From: an uncultured Actinomycetes bacterium
GTDB lineage: Bacteria > Actinomycetota > Actinomycetes > Nanopelagicales > Nanopelagicaceae
NCBI GenBank assembly: GCA_903891755.1
Contig: CAITFY010000021.1
Coordinates: forward strand, 1-21,055
Direction: 5' to 3'
Length of the DNA: 21,055 nt
Shown here: positions 1-8,061 of the stretch, piece after piece
Layout: each line of letters begins with the position of its first letter
Numbering within the stretch: the stretch's first letter is position 1
Made by a program: the position numbers and the translations under genes
The notes under the pieces: model-generated
What the model was told of the DNA's origin: nothing
What the model saw: the letters and a program-made list of their open reading frames with translations, nothing else
The model's database searches: none

Positions 1-995
1 TCGGTCAGGTTTACTCGCAGACAACAAATCCTTCGGTATCAACTGGCGATGGCGTTGCACTCGCCCTTCGCGCTGGAGCGGCGGTTGCCGATGTTGAATT
101 TATTCAATTCCATCCCACAGTTCTCTGGCGGGATACCTCATTAGCAGGGCAGCAACCGCTTATCAGTGAGGCGGTACGAGGTGAAGGCGCAATACTGCTC
201 AACCATAAGGGCGAGAAATTTATGGCGACCGTTCACCCGCAGGCTGATCTAGCGCCACGAGATATTGTTGCAAAAGAAATTTTCAGTCAGATGCGCGAAG
301 CACAAGTACCTCATATATGGTTGGACGCGACAGCGATTGCGGATTTCACAGAGAGATTCCCAACCATCTATGCCTCCTGCCTGGCCAATGGAATTGATCC
401 ACTCAAGCAATTGATTCCAGTAGCTCCAGCATCGCATTACGCCTCCGGTGGAGTCCTCGTAGATCTCAACGGACAAAGCACTGTTCCGGGCTTATATGTA
501 TGTGGCGAGAGCGCATGTACTGGAGCGCATGGTGCAAATCGCCTCGCTTCTAATTCACTTCTTGAAGGCCTGGTCTTTGGTGCCAGAATTTCTGAACATA
601 TAGCTACGCATCTTCTTCCTCAATCTCAGCCAGAAGATGATTCCAACGAAGCGCGCACTTTGCTCGACCCATCAATTCGCATTCCACTGCAATTAGCCAT
701 GAGTGAGGGTGCCGGCGTAATGCGATCTGAGAAGAGTCTTAAAGCAACTCTCGCCACGCTTCAGCAATTAGGTACGAGGCAGACCGAGAAGCCAGGAGTT
801 GATGCCTGGGAGGTCTCCAATCTCTACTACTTAGCGACGGCAATTGTCCGTTCAGCCCTAGAGCGAAGTGAATCGAGAGGTTCACATTGGCGTAGTGACT
901 TCCTTGAAACCAAGGCCGAGTGGGAGAAGCGAATCATTCAACAATTAGATCTCGATGGTAAGTGGAGTTCCAAGAAGATTGAGATTTCACAATGA
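1..995 (+). CDS. nadB: L-aspartate oxidase, C-terminal part (5' truncated)
   Basis: This FAD enzyme oxidises L-aspartate to iminoaspartate, the first step of de novo NAD synthesis; NadA then uses the product. The reading frame is open from base 3 to the TGA at 993-995, giving about 330 residues, so the N-terminal FAD-binding part lies outside the window. The visible part starts with a GQVYSQTTNP segment, followed by EFIQFHPT, GEGAILLNHKGEKF, LAPRDIV and the C-terminal FAD-contact block HGANRLASNSLLEG. All are typical of NadB and distinguish it from succinate dehydrogenase flavoproteins, its closest relatives. An internal ATG at 222 is not the true start, because conserved NadB sequence continues upstream of it. 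The stop overlaps the nadC start by ATGA, so the two genes are probably translationally coupled. Confidence 0.95.
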   Translation, partial: GQVYSQTTNPSVSTGDGVALALRAGAAVADVEFIQFHPTVLWRDTSLAGQQPLISEAVRGEGAILLNHKGEKFMATVHPQADLAPRDIVAKEIFSQMREAQVPHIWLDATAIADFTERFPTIYASCLANGIDPLKQLIPVAPASHYASGGVLVDLNGQSTVPGLYVCGESACTGAHGANRLASNSLLEGLVFGARISEHIATHLLPQSQPEDDSNEARTLLDPSIRIPLQLAMSEGAGVMRSEKSLKATLATLQQLGTRQTEKPGVDAWEVSNLYYLATAIVRSALERSESRGSHWRSDFLETKAEWEKRIIQQLDLDGKWSSKKIEISQ

Positions 996-1825
996 GTGAT
1001 GCGCTAAGAAAGCTAATTGAATTAGCTATCACCGAAGATCTTGATGGTGGCGAAGATATAACTTCCAACTCCACTATCCCTCTGGAACAGCTAAGCACCG
1101 CTGATTTCGTTACGCGCAGCCCAGGTGTAATCGCGGGCATAAGCGTTGCAGTTGCCGTGTTGAATTACCTAGAGATCACTGATGTCACCGCTCTAGTCCG
1201 AGATGGAGATTCCGTTGCAGCTGGAACCACAATTCTCACCGCACGAGGAAATACTCGAAAACTTCTTTTGGCTGAGCGCACTACCCTCAATTTCCTGACT
1301 CATCTCAGTGGAATTGCAACCCTTACAAGAAGTTGGGTACATGCAATTGAAGGTACTCAATGTCAGATTAGGGATACGCGAAAGACCACCCCTGGTTGGA
1401 GAAAGTTAGAGAAGGATGCTGTGCTCGCTGGCGGCGGTACGAATCATCGATTATCGCTCTCAGATGCAGCGCTCGTTAAAGACAATCACATCGTGGCCGC
1501 TGGCGGAACATTGAAGGCATTTGAAAGTGTTCGCGCACAATTTCCCGGAAAAGAGATTGAGGTAGAAGTCGATACCTTGGAACAATTGCATGAGGTGCTG
1601 CCTGGAAATCCTGATCTGATCTTGCTCGACAATATGTCTCGAGAGATGTGTGCGCAGGCAGTTGCAATTGTCGCAGGGCGAGTAAAGCTTGAGGCATCTG
1701 GCGGTATCTCCATTGAAAATGCGATGGATTATGCGCGGACTGGCGTTAATTACTTAGCGATTGGTGCGCTTACGCACTCTGCAAAAGTTTTAGATATCGG
1801 CTTAGACCTAAAGATGGGAAAGTAA
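992..1825 (+). CDS. nadC: Nicotinate-nucleotide pyrophosphorylase (quinolinate phosphoribosyltransferase)
   Basis: This cytosolic enzyme converts quinolinate and PRPP to nicotinate mononucleotide, CO2 and pyrophosphate, joining the de novo branch to the common NAD pathway. The 277-residue length is normal for the family. Diagnostic motifs are DTRKTTPGWR (128-137, quinolinate/phosphate binding), GGGTNHR (147-153), a lysine in LVKDNH (161-166), EVEVDT (190-195), LLDNM (211-215) and LEASGGI (233-239). The ATG at 992 overlaps the nadB stop by four bases and is the start expected from family length. The stop at 1823-1825 is followed directly by the coaX ATG. The nadB-nadC-coaX run is a compact operon with no room for internal promoters outside coding sequence. 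Confidence 0.96.
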   Translation: MSDALRKLIELAITEDLDGGEDITSNSTIPLEQLSTADFVTRSPGVIAGISVAVAVLNYLEITDVTALVRDGDSVAAGTTILTARGNTRKLLLAERTTLNFLTHLSGIATLTRSWVHAIEGTQCQIRDTRKTTPGWRKLEKDAVLAGGGTNHRLSLSDAALVKDNHIVAAGGTLKAFESVRAQFPGKEIEVEVDTLEQLHEVLPGNPDLILLDNMSREMCAQAVAIVAGRVKLEASGGISIENAMDYARTGVNYLAIGALTHSAKVLDIGLDLKMGK

Positions 1826-2614
1826 ATGCTTCTGGCAATTGACGTGGGAAATACAAATACCGTTCTTGGAGCCTTTGATGGTGAGACGCTTATCCACTCA
1901 TGGCGCGTAAAGACAGATCCTCGTGACACTGCAGACGAACTCTGGTTGCAATATCGCGCGCTGCTCGATGGAATCACAATTGATGGCCTCTCGATTTGTT
2001 CTACCGTTCCAGCCACTCTGCGTGAATTGCGGAATATGGTTAGCCGATATTTCAGCGAAATTCCGGTGACGATTGTGGAGCCTGGAATTAAGACTGGAGT
2101 ACCCCTCCTAGTGGATAACCCCAAGGAGATCGGCGCAGATCGCATTGTAAATACCTTGGCCGCTCACACCCTCTTTGGATCAAGTGGACCATGTATCGTC
2201 GTTGACTTTGGAACTTCGACAAATCTCGATGTGGTCTCACCCAAGGGAGAGTTTCTCGGGGGAGCGCTTGCACCGGGTATTGAAATATCAGTTGATGCTC
2301 TCGCCGCCAGGGCTGCGCAGCTTCGCAAAGTTGAGCTCATTAAGCCAAAATCTGTGATTGGTAAGAACACCGTTGAGGCACTGCAATCTGGAACTATCTA
2401 TGGATTTGCTGGACAGGTAGATGGATTGGTGAAGCGAATTATTGAGGAGTTAGAGGCGCTCTATCCAGATACCGGCGCAACCACTGTGATTGCAACGGGG
2501 GGATTAGCCCCGCTCGTGGTCGGTATCAGCGAATTGATTGACACCTACGAACCAGATCTGACTCTGCTTGGTCTTGCCATGGTCTTCGACCGCAATGCGA
2601 AATTCGGGGATTAA
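1826..2614 (+). CDS. coaX: Type III pantothenate kinase
   Basis: This enzyme phosphorylates pantothenate, the first committed step of coenzyme A synthesis. CoaX kinases belong to the ASKHA fold and usually require a monovalent cation; unlike CoaA they are not feedback-inhibited by CoA. Visible motifs are the phosphate-1 loop DVGNTNT (6-12), DTADELW (34-40), GADRI (103-107), the phosphate-2 segment DFGTSTN (127-133), GGALAPGI (145-152) and ATGGLA (223-228). The length of 262 residues is typical. The ATG directly abuts the nadC stop; GGGAAAG eight bases or so upstream can serve as ribosome-binding site. Its position after nadB-nadC suggests joint control of NAD and CoA supply. Confidence 0.96.
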   Translation: MLLAIDVGNTNTVLGAFDGETLIHSWRVKTDPRDTADELWLQYRALLDGITIDGLSICSTVPATLRELRNMVSRYFSEIPVTIVEPGIKTGVPLLVDNPKEIGADRIVNTLAAHTLFGSSGPCIVVDFGTSTNLDVVSPKGEFLGGALAPGIEISVDALAARAAQLRKVELIKPKSVIGKNTVEALQSGTIYGFAGQVDGLVKRIIEELEALYPDTGATTVIATGGLAPLVVGISELIDTYEPDLTLLGLAMVFDRNAKFGD

Positions 2615-2625
2615 TCAGTAGACGA

Positions 2626-2631
2626 TAGACT
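2626..2631 (+). promoter_or_regulatory. Candidate leaderless -10 box for lysS
   Basis: TAGACT matches the actinobacterial TANNNT -10 pattern and lies nine bases before the lysS ATG at 2641. There is no Shine-Dalgarno sequence between them, so transcription probably starts at or next to the A of the start codon. No convincing -35 box is visible. The box sits 11 bases after the coaX stop, so lysS can be expressed apart from the nad-coaX operon. Confidence 0.5.
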
Positions 2632-2640
2632 GACCCGATT

Positions 2641-4140
2641 ATGAGTGAGCTGATAGTTGAAGATGACCTGCCGGAGCAGTTACGTATTCGCCGCGAAAAG
2701 CGCGCTGCAATCCTCTCTCGGGGGCAAGAGCCTTATCCCGTTGCGGTTCCTCGCACCGCCTCACTTAAAGAGATTCGCACCCGCCACGCTGATCTAGAAA
2801 TTGATGTTGCCACCGGAATTCAAGAGAGCCTCTCAGGTCGCGTAATCTTCAAACGCGATACTGGAAAACTCTGCTTTGCGACTTTGCGCGAAGGCGATGG
2901 CACTGAACTTCAAGCGATGTTCTCGCTCGACAAGGTTGGTCCAGAGTTGTTGGAGCAATGGAAGAGCGATATTGATCTTGGTGACCTCGTAAGCGTTACA
3001 GGCGAGATCATTACCTCCAAGCGTGGAGAGCTATCCATTCTCGCTAACACTTACCAGCTAGCCGCAAAATCTCTCCGTCCACTTCCCGTAGAGCACAAGC
3101 CGCTCTCAGAAGAGACTCGCGTGCGCATGCGTTATGTCGATCTCATCGTTCGTCCCGAGGCTAGATTTAATGCGCGCCTGCGTCCGCAGGTAATGAAGTC
3201 GCTCCGTGAATCATTTAACAATCGTGAATTTATTGAGGTCGAGACGCCAATGTTGCAGGTAATGCACGGTGGCGCAGCAGCACGTCCATTTAAGACTCAT
3301 AGCAATGCCTACGACATGGAACTCTTCTTGCGCATCGCGCCAGAGTTATTCCTGAAGCGTTGCGTGGTCGGAGGACTCGAGCGAGTCTTTGAAATTAATC
3401 GCAACTTCCGAAATGAAGGTGCAGATTCAAGCCACTCACCTGAGTTCGCGATGATTGAGGCATATCAGTCCTATGGAGATTGGGATTCGATTGCGACCCT
3501 CACGCGTGATTTGATTCAAGAAGCGGCATTCACGGTCTTTGGTTCACATGTCGTAACGCACCATGATGGTCGCCAACTTGATCTAGGTGGTACTTGGCGC
3601 GAGGCGAATCTCTTTGACTTGATCTCAGAAGGCGTAGGCGAAGTTGTTACTCCTCAGAGCTCACTTGAAGAGTTAAAAACAATTGCCACCAAGCTAGGAA
3701 TGAAGATTGATCCCAAGTGGATTACTGGAAAATTGGCTGAAGAGATCTTCGAACATGTGACCGAGGGCCAACTCAACGATCCGATCTTCGTCCGCGGATA
3801 TCCAGTTGATACCTCGCCTCTAGTCCGTGCCCATCGCACAACTCCAGGGTTGGTCGAAAAGTGGGATCTCTATGTTGAGGGCTTTGAACTTGCAACTGGT
3901 TACTCAGAGTTAATTGACCCAGTTATTCAACGCGAGCGCTTAGTAGAACAAGCTGCGCTCGGTGCAAAGGGCGATGTTGAGGCGATGAACCTTGATGAAG
4001 ATTTCTTACGTGCCATGGAGTACGGCATTCCGCCAATGGGTGGAATGGGTATGGGAGTCGATCGCTTGCTCATGGCCCTTACTGGACTTGGAATTCGCGA
4101 AACGATTCTCTTCCCACTTGTTAAGCCGGAAGAGCAATGA
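2641..4140 (+). CDS. lysS: Lysyl-tRNA synthetase, class II
   Basis: This enzyme charges tRNA-Lys with lysine in an ATP-dependent reaction. The 499-residue protein has the normal layout: an OB-fold anticodon-binding domain over roughly residues 55-155, followed by the class II catalytic core. Motif 1 is around NREFIEVETPML. Motif 2 is ERVFEINRNFRNEG, followed by HSPEFAMIEAYQSYGDW, and motif 3 is GMGMGVDRLLMALTG near the C terminus. No extra domains are seen. The ATG at 2641 starts a typical LysS N terminus and is preceded by a -10-like box but no ribosome-binding site, consistent with a leaderless mRNA. The gene overlaps argA by ATGA. In many actinobacteria lysS lies near coaX and clpC, as here, but usually with lsr2 in between; no lsr2 is present. 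Confidence 0.96.
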   Translation: MSELIVEDDLPEQLRIRREKRAAILSRGQEPYPVAVPRTASLKEIRTRHADLEIDVATGIQESLSGRVIFKRDTGKLCFATLREGDGTELQAMFSLDKVGPELLEQWKSDIDLGDLVSVTGEIITSKRGELSILANTYQLAAKSLRPLPVEHKPLSEETRVRMRYVDLIVRPEARFNARLRPQVMKSLRESFNNREFIEVETPMLQVMHGGAAARPFKTHSNAYDMELFLRIAPELFLKRCVVGGLERVFEINRNFRNEGADSSHSPEFAMIEAYQSYGDWDSIATLTRDLIQEAAFTVFGSHVVTHHDGRQLDLGGTWREANLFDLISEGVGEVVTPQSSLEELKTIATKLGMKIDPKWITGKLAEEIFEHVTEGQLNDPIFVRGYPVDTSPLVRAHRTTPGLVEKWDLYVEGFELATGYSELIDPVIQRERLVEQAALGAKGDVEAMNLDEDFLRAMEYGIPPMGGMGMGVDRLLMALTGLGIRETILFPLVKPEEQ

Positions 4141-4643
4141 GCGAGTCACAACTCGTAGTACGCCCCGCTCGGACCAGCGATATCAAGGCGATTCGTTCAA
4201 TTATTGATACTTATGTACTTGGTCGTCGCCTGCTTGCAAAAGAGACCGTGACGCTTTACGAGACTGTCCAAGAATTTACAGTTGCAGAATATGAAGGTGA
4301 AGTTGTTGGCTGCGGCGCACTACACATTCTCTGGGAGGATCTCGCCGAGGTTCGCACCGTCGCTGTCATGGAGAAGATGCGTGGAAAAGGTGTGGGTAAT
4401 GCCATCATCTCTAATATTGTCGAACGAGCCAATCAGATCGGCGTTGCCCGAATTTTCTGTCTGACATTTGAGACAGATTTCTTCGGCAGAAATGGCTTTG
4501 AGGTCATCGAGGGCACCCCAGTTGAACCAGAGGTCTACCAGCAACTCCTTCGCTCTTATGACGAGGGAATCGCCGAATTCTTGGATCTAGAGCGGGTCAA
4601 GCCAAATACCTTGGGAAATACCCGAATGTTGCGGGTTCTCTAG
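4137..4643 (+). CDS. argA: Amino-acid N-acetyltransferase (short GNAT-type N-acetylglutamate synthase)
   Basis: This 168-residue single-domain GNAT protein closely resembles the mycobacterial ArgA Rv2747, which acetylates glutamate (or glutamine) to start arginine synthesis. Matching blocks are LVTLYETVQEF-like sequence near residues 40-48, VGCGALHILW, ...EVRTVAV, the acetyl-CoA loop MRGKGVGNAI, CLTFETDFFGRNGF, RSYDEGIAEFLDL and KPNTLGNTRML at the C terminus. It lacks the amino-acid-kinase domain of classical E. coli ArgA, as expected for this actinobacterial form. The ATG overlaps the lysS stop (ATGA), with GGAAGAG just upstream as a likely ribosome-binding site, so it is co-expressed with lysS. 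No other arginine gene is in view. Substrate choice between glutamate and glutamine cannot be read from sequence. Confidence 0.87.
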   Translation: MSESQLVVRPARTSDIKAIRSIIDTYVLGRRLLAKETVTLYETVQEFTVAEYEGEVVGCGALHILWEDLAEVRTVAVMEKMRGKGVGNAIISNIVERANQIGVARIFCLTFETDFFGRNGFEVIEGTPVEPEVYQQLLRSYDEGIAEFLDLERVKPNTLGNTRMLRVL

Positions 4644-4685
4644 CTCTTCTCAGGGGCATAAATCTCAGCAAATAGGCGTTACAGG

Positions 4686-4715
4686 TAGGCTAATCCAAGG
4701 TAATCAGAAAGAAGG
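4686..4715 (+). promoter_or_regulatory. clpC promoter -10 box and ribosome-binding site
   Basis: The only sizeable gap before clpC (4644-4723) contains TAGGCT at 4686-4691, a -10-like hexamer identical to those before several other genes here. A GAAGG ribosome-binding site follows at 4711-4715, eight bases before the ATG at 4724. This implies a short leader of about 25-30 bases, so clpC is leadered, unlike lysS. I found no clear ClgR or CIRCE operator. Confidence 0.45.
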
Positions 4716-4723
4716 TGCCACCC

Positions 4724-7225
4724 ATGTTTGAGCGCTTTACAGATAGAGCTCGCCGAGTCGTAGTACTCGCGCAAGAAGAGGCTCGCATGCTCAACCACAA
4801 TTACATCGGCACCGAGCACATCCTCCTTGGTCTAATCCATGAGGGTGAAGGCGTCGCCGCTAAAGGACTAGAGGCACTTGGTATCTCACTTGAGGCCGTG
4901 CGCTCGCAGGTTGAGGAGATCATCGGACAGGGCCAACAGGCTCCATCTGGTCATATCCCATTTACGCCCCGCGCCAAGAAGGTTTTGGAATTATCACTTC
5001 GCGAGGCTCTTCAACTCGGTCACAATTACATCGGAACCGAGCACATTCTCTTGGGTCTCATCCGCGAAGGTGAAGGCGTCGCCGCTCAAGTTCTTGTAAA
5101 ACTAGGAGCAGATCTCAATCGCGTTCGCCAACAAGTAATTCAACTTCTCTCTGGCTATCAAGGCAAAGAGGCAGTTGCGCAAGGTGGTCCTGCAGAGGGC
5201 ACTCCAACCACATCATTAGTACTTGATCAATTTGGTCGTAACCTGACTCAAGCCGCCCGTGAAGGCAAGCTTGATCCAGTTATTGGCCGCGAAAAAGAGA
5301 TTGAACGCGTTATGCAGGTTCTCTCTCGTCGCACCAAGAACAACCCAGTCTTGATTGGTGAGCCTGGAGTCGGAAAGACCGCAATCGTTGAAGGTCTGGC
5401 CCAAGCAATTGTTAAGGGCGATATTCCGGAGACCCTGCGTGATAAGCAACTTTACTCACTCGACCTCGGCGCACTTGTTGCCGGAAGTCGCTACCGTGGA
5501 GATTTCGAAGAGCGCTTGAAGAAGGTTCTCAAGGAGATTCGCACTCGTGGTGACATAGTTCTCTTCATTGATGAGATTCATACTCTCGTTGGTGCTGGAG
5601 CTGCAGAGGGCGCCATTGATGCTGCAAGCATCTTGAAGCCAATGCTCGCCCGCGGCGAACTTCAGACAATCGGTGCAACCACACTCGATGAGTATCGCAA
5701 GCACTTGGAGAAGGATGCTGCACTCGAGCGCCGCTTCCAACCAATTCAAGTTGCCGAGCCAACTCTGACTCACACCATTGAAATCCTTAAGGGACTTCGC
5801 GATCGTTACGAAACTCACCACAAGGTTTCTATCTCAGACTCTGCACTCGTCTCTGCAGCAACGCTTGCAGACCGCTACATCGCAGATCGTTTCTTGCCAG
5901 ATAAGGCAATTGACCTGATTGATGAAGCTGGTTCCAGACTTCGTATCCGTCGCATGACAGCTCCACCAGAGCTTCGTGAGTTCGATGAGAAGATCGCAAA
6001 GGCTCGTAAGGATAAAGAGTCTGCGATTGATGCTCAAGATTTTGAGAAGGCTGCTTCATTCCGCGATTCTGAGAAGACTCTTATCGCTGAGAAGTCAGAG
6101 CGCGAGAAGACCTGGAAGGCTGGCGACCTCGATGTCGTTGCCGAGGTTGATGAAGAGTTGATTGCAGAAGTGCTCTCACACTCCACCGGAATTCCTGTCT
6201 TTAAGTTGACCGAGGAAGAGACTGCTCGTCTGCTTCGCATGGAAGATGAGTTACACCGCCGCGTGATCGGACAAGATCAGGCGATCCGTGCACTCTCACA
6301 AGCCATCCGTCGTACTCGTGCGGGCCTCAAAGATCCAAAGCGCCCTGGTGGTTCATTTATCTTTGCCGGTCCTTCTGGCGTAGGTAAGACCGAACTATCT
6401 CGCACCTTGGCTGCATTCCTCTTCGGAGATCAAGATGCCTTGATCCAACTTGATATGTCTGAGTACTCCGAGAAGCACACCGCTTCACGTCTCTTTGGTG
6501 CACCTCCTGGTTATGTTGGTTATGACGAGGGTGGTCAGTTGACCGAGAAGGTACGTCGTAAGCCATTCTCTGTAGTTCTCTTTGATGAGATCGAGAAGGC
6601 TCACCCAGATATCTTCAACTCACTTCTTCAGGTTCTTGAAGATGGGCGCCTCACCGACTCCCAAGGTCGCGTCGTTGATTTCAAGAACACGGTCATCATC
6701 ATGACCACAAACCTTGGAACTCGCGATATCTCAAAGACTCTTGGTCTTGGATTCCACAACTCAGATGATGTCTTGGGTAACTATGAGCGTATGAAGGGCA
6801 AGGTAAGTGATGAGCTTAAGCAGCACTTCCGCCCAGAGTTCCTCAACCGTATCGATGACATTGTCGTCTTCCACCAGTTGTCTGAGGCGGAGATTATTCA
6901 GATTGTTGATCTGATGATTGCTAACCTCGACGAGCGTCTGCGTGCGAAGGATATGGGTATCGAACTCACCTCTTCCGCGAAGGCACTTCTTGCAAAGCGT
7001 GGATATGACCCTGTCTTGGGTGCGCGACCATTGCGTCGCACAATCCAGCGCGAGATTGAAGATGTCCTGTCAGAGAAGATCCTCTTTGGAGATGTAAAGC
7101 CGGGGGAGATTACTTTGGTTGATGTAGAGACCGTTGACGAGAAGGAGAAGTTCACCTTCACCGGAGTTGTTAAATCTACAATGCCAGATACACCTGGTGA
7201 TCTAGAGGCGCATAGCGCTAATTAA
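4724..7225 (+). CDS. clpC: ATP-dependent Clp protease ATP-binding subunit ClpC
   Basis: ClpC is the hexameric AAA+ unfoldase that feeds proteins to ClpP in the cytosol and acts in protein quality control. From the ATG at 4724 it has 833 residues. A GTG at 4715 would add only three residues and overlaps the ribosome-binding site, so I reject it; the family begins MFERFTDRARR. Domains in order: two Clp N repeats (about 1-145), AAA-1 with Walker A GEPGVGKT and Walker B VLFIDEIH, a UVR-like middle region around DFEKAASFRDSEK, and AAA-2 with GPSGVGKT and VLFDEIEKAHPD. A GLGFH segment fits the ClpP-docking loop, and a Clp C-terminal domain follows. No domain is missing. The stop overlaps the mutY stop on the other strand. 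Confidence 0.97.
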   Translation: MFERFTDRARRVVVLAQEEARMLNHNYIGTEHILLGLIHEGEGVAAKGLEALGISLEAVRSQVEEIIGQGQQAPSGHIPFTPRAKKVLELSLREALQLGHNYIGTEHILLGLIREGEGVAAQVLVKLGADLNRVRQQVIQLLSGYQGKEAVAQGGPAEGTPTTSLVLDQFGRNLTQAAREGKLDPVIGREKEIERVMQVLSRRTKNNPVLIGEPGVGKTAIVEGLAQAIVKGDIPETLRDKQLYSLDLGALVAGSRYRGDFEERLKKVLKEIRTRGDIVLFIDEIHTLVGAGAAEGAIDAASILKPMLARGELQTIGATTLDEYRKHLEKDAALERRFQPIQVAEPTLTHTIEILKGLRDRYETHHKVSISDSALVSAATLADRYIADRFLPDKAIDLIDEAGSRLRIRRMTAPPELREFDEKIAKARKDKESAIDAQDFEKAASFRDSEKTLIAEKSEREKTWKAGDLDVVAEVDEELIAEVLSHSTGIPVFKLTEEETARLLRMEDELHRRVIGQDQAIRALSQAIRRTRAGLKDPKRPGGSFIFAGPSGVGKTELSRTLAAFLFGDQDALIQLDMSEYSEKHTASRLFGAPPGYVGYDEGGQLTEKVRRKPFSVVLFDEIEKAHPDIFNSLLQVLEDGRLTDSQGRVVDFKNTVIIMTTNLGTRDISKTLGLGFHNSDDVLGNYERMKGKVSDELKQHFRPEFLNRIDDIVVFHQLSEAEIIQIVDLMIANLDERLRAKDMGIELTSSAKALLAKRGYDPVLGARPLRRTIQREIEDVLSEKILFGDVKPGEITLVDVETVDEKEKFTFTGVVKSTMPDTPGDLEAHSAN
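4796..5089 (+). repeat. Internal direct repeat encoding the two ClpC N-domain motifs
   Basis: Two 69-base segments, 4796-4864 and 5021-5089, are 225 bases (75 codons) apart and differ at about nine positions. They encode the paired HNYIGTEHILLGLI motifs of the ClpC N domain. The duplication is ancestral to the family; the high DNA similarity is notable but is explained by protein constraint plus similar codon choice. Confidence 0.85.
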
Positions 7226-7230
7226 TTAGC
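7217..7230. repeat. Palindrome holding the stop codons of clpC and mutY
   Basis: GCTAATTAATTAGC is a perfect 14-base palindrome. The clpC stop (TAA, 7223-7225) and the mutY stop (TAA on the minus strand, 7222-7224) overlap in its central TTAA, so the two genes end tail to tail with a four-base overlap. There is no intergenic DNA. Confidence 0.85.
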
Positions 7231-8061
7231 TAAGCGATAACTTTTGCCGATGGTCTCAATGAGGCCATCGGCAATAAGTGTTTTTAGAGCCTTTTCAATC
7301 TGGGAGTCATCACTCCACATTCGCTTCAATTTCACAGCGGTAAGTTTTTCGTTCTCACGCAGCGCTTGAACAATGGTGCCGCGACATTGGCGATCCGTGC
7401 CATGCCATTCTTGACTCTTGCGAAGTAACTCTGACTTTGGATAACCAGATTTGCGCCAAGCGCATTGCCTTTTTATCGGACAGAGTTCGCATGAGGGGTT
7501 CTTGGATGTACAGATGAGTGCGCCAAACTCCATGGTGGCCGCTGCCCACTTTGCACCATTGATCGGAATTAATTCTGCGCGGAGCGCTCTCTCCATATTT
7601 GAGGGTGAAGGGGTGGGATGTTCTACTCCATCAATAACGCGAGCGAAGAGCCTTCGGATATTTACATCCAAGACCAGCGTTGATTGCCCGTAAGCGAAAG
7701 CGGCTATTGCTGCAGCGGTGTATTCACCGACTCCCGGGAGAGAGCGCAACTGATCAATCTCCTTGGGCACCTCATCATGAAAATCTTTGGCGATAATCCC
7801 CGCCGACTCATGTAAACGCAGCGCCCGACGCGGATAACCCAACCGACCCCAAGCAGTAATTACCTCTGATTTCTTTGCCCGAGATAGCTCTAAGGGTGAT
7901 GGCCACCGCTCCATCCACTGTTCCCAAATAGGAAGCACGCGATTAACGGGAGTCTGTTGCAACATAAATTCGCTCACCATGACACCCCAAGGAGTGCTCT
8001 TGCGCCAGGGGAGATCGCGTTTATTCTCATCAAACCAATCAAGAACGACTTGCTGGTTCAC
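7222..8061 (-). CDS. mutY: A/G-specific adenine glycosylase
   Basis: MutY removes adenine mispaired with 8-oxoguanine, preventing G:C to T:A mutations. The 279-residue protein has the catalytic glutamate in SEFMLQQTPV (E31), the helix-hairpin-helix LPGVGEYTAAAI (108-119), and the catalytic aspartate in LDVNIRR (D132). It also has a complete 4Fe-4S motif C-X6-C-X2-C-X5-C (C184, C191, C194, C200). It is shorter than E. coli MutY and seems to lack the full NUDIX-like C-terminal domain, as is common in actinobacteria; the C terminus looks like a small winged helix. The start is GTG at 8061, sharing one base with the radA stop (TAGTG), which argues for coupled translation. No strong ribosome-binding site is seen. 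No disA lies between mutY and radA. Confidence 0.95.
   Translation of the reverse strand: MNQQVVLDWFDENKRDLPWRKSTPWGVMVSEFMLQQTPVNRVLPIWEQWMERWPSPLELSRAKKSEVITAWGRLGYPRRALRLHESAGIIAKDFHDEVPKEIDQLRSLPGVGEYTAAAIAAFAYGQSTLVLDVNIRRLFARVIDGVEHPTPSPSNMERALRAELIPINGAKWAAATMEFGALICTSKNPSCELCPIKRQCAWRKSGYPKSELLRKSQEWHGTDRQCRGTIVQALRENEKLTAVKLKRMWSDDSQIEKALKTLIADGLIETIGKSYRLAN
7246..7272 (+). terminator. Candidate clpC terminator hairpin inside the mutY 3' end
   Basis: Arms GCCGATGGTCTC (7246-7257) and GAGGCCATCGGC (7261-7272) are complementary over 12 pairs with one U-G wobble on the plus strand and a three-base loop. The hairpin begins 20 bases after the clpC stop. A TTTTT run follows after about eight bases rather than immediately, so this is not a textbook intrinsic terminator; it may be a 3'-end stabilising stem. 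It lies wholly within mutY coding sequence. Confidence 0.4.

Noticed and set aside
2110..2120. A DnaA-box-like sequence (GTGGATAAC) that might hint at an origin.
   Set aside because: It is a single imperfect copy within conserved coaX coding sequence, with no cluster of boxes and no origin genes nearby.
1750..2145. An open frame of 131 codons antisense to coaX and the end of nadC.
   Set aside because: It is opposite strongly conserved coding sequence, has no recognisable domain, and its composition follows from the opposite frame.
4715..4723. GTG at 4715 as the clpC start, adding three residues.
   Set aside because: ClpC proteins begin MFERFTDRARR at the ATG at 4724, and the GTG overlaps the GAAGG ribosome-binding site for that ATG.
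4644..4723. A possible ClgR, CIRCE or riboswitch element before clpC.
   Set aside because: No convincing inverted repeat or conserved aptamer is present in the 80-base gap; only the -10-like box and ribosome-binding site are supported.
4796..5089. The near-identical direct repeats as a recent duplication or mobile element.
   Set aside because: They encode the two standard ClpC N-domain repeats, present throughout the family.
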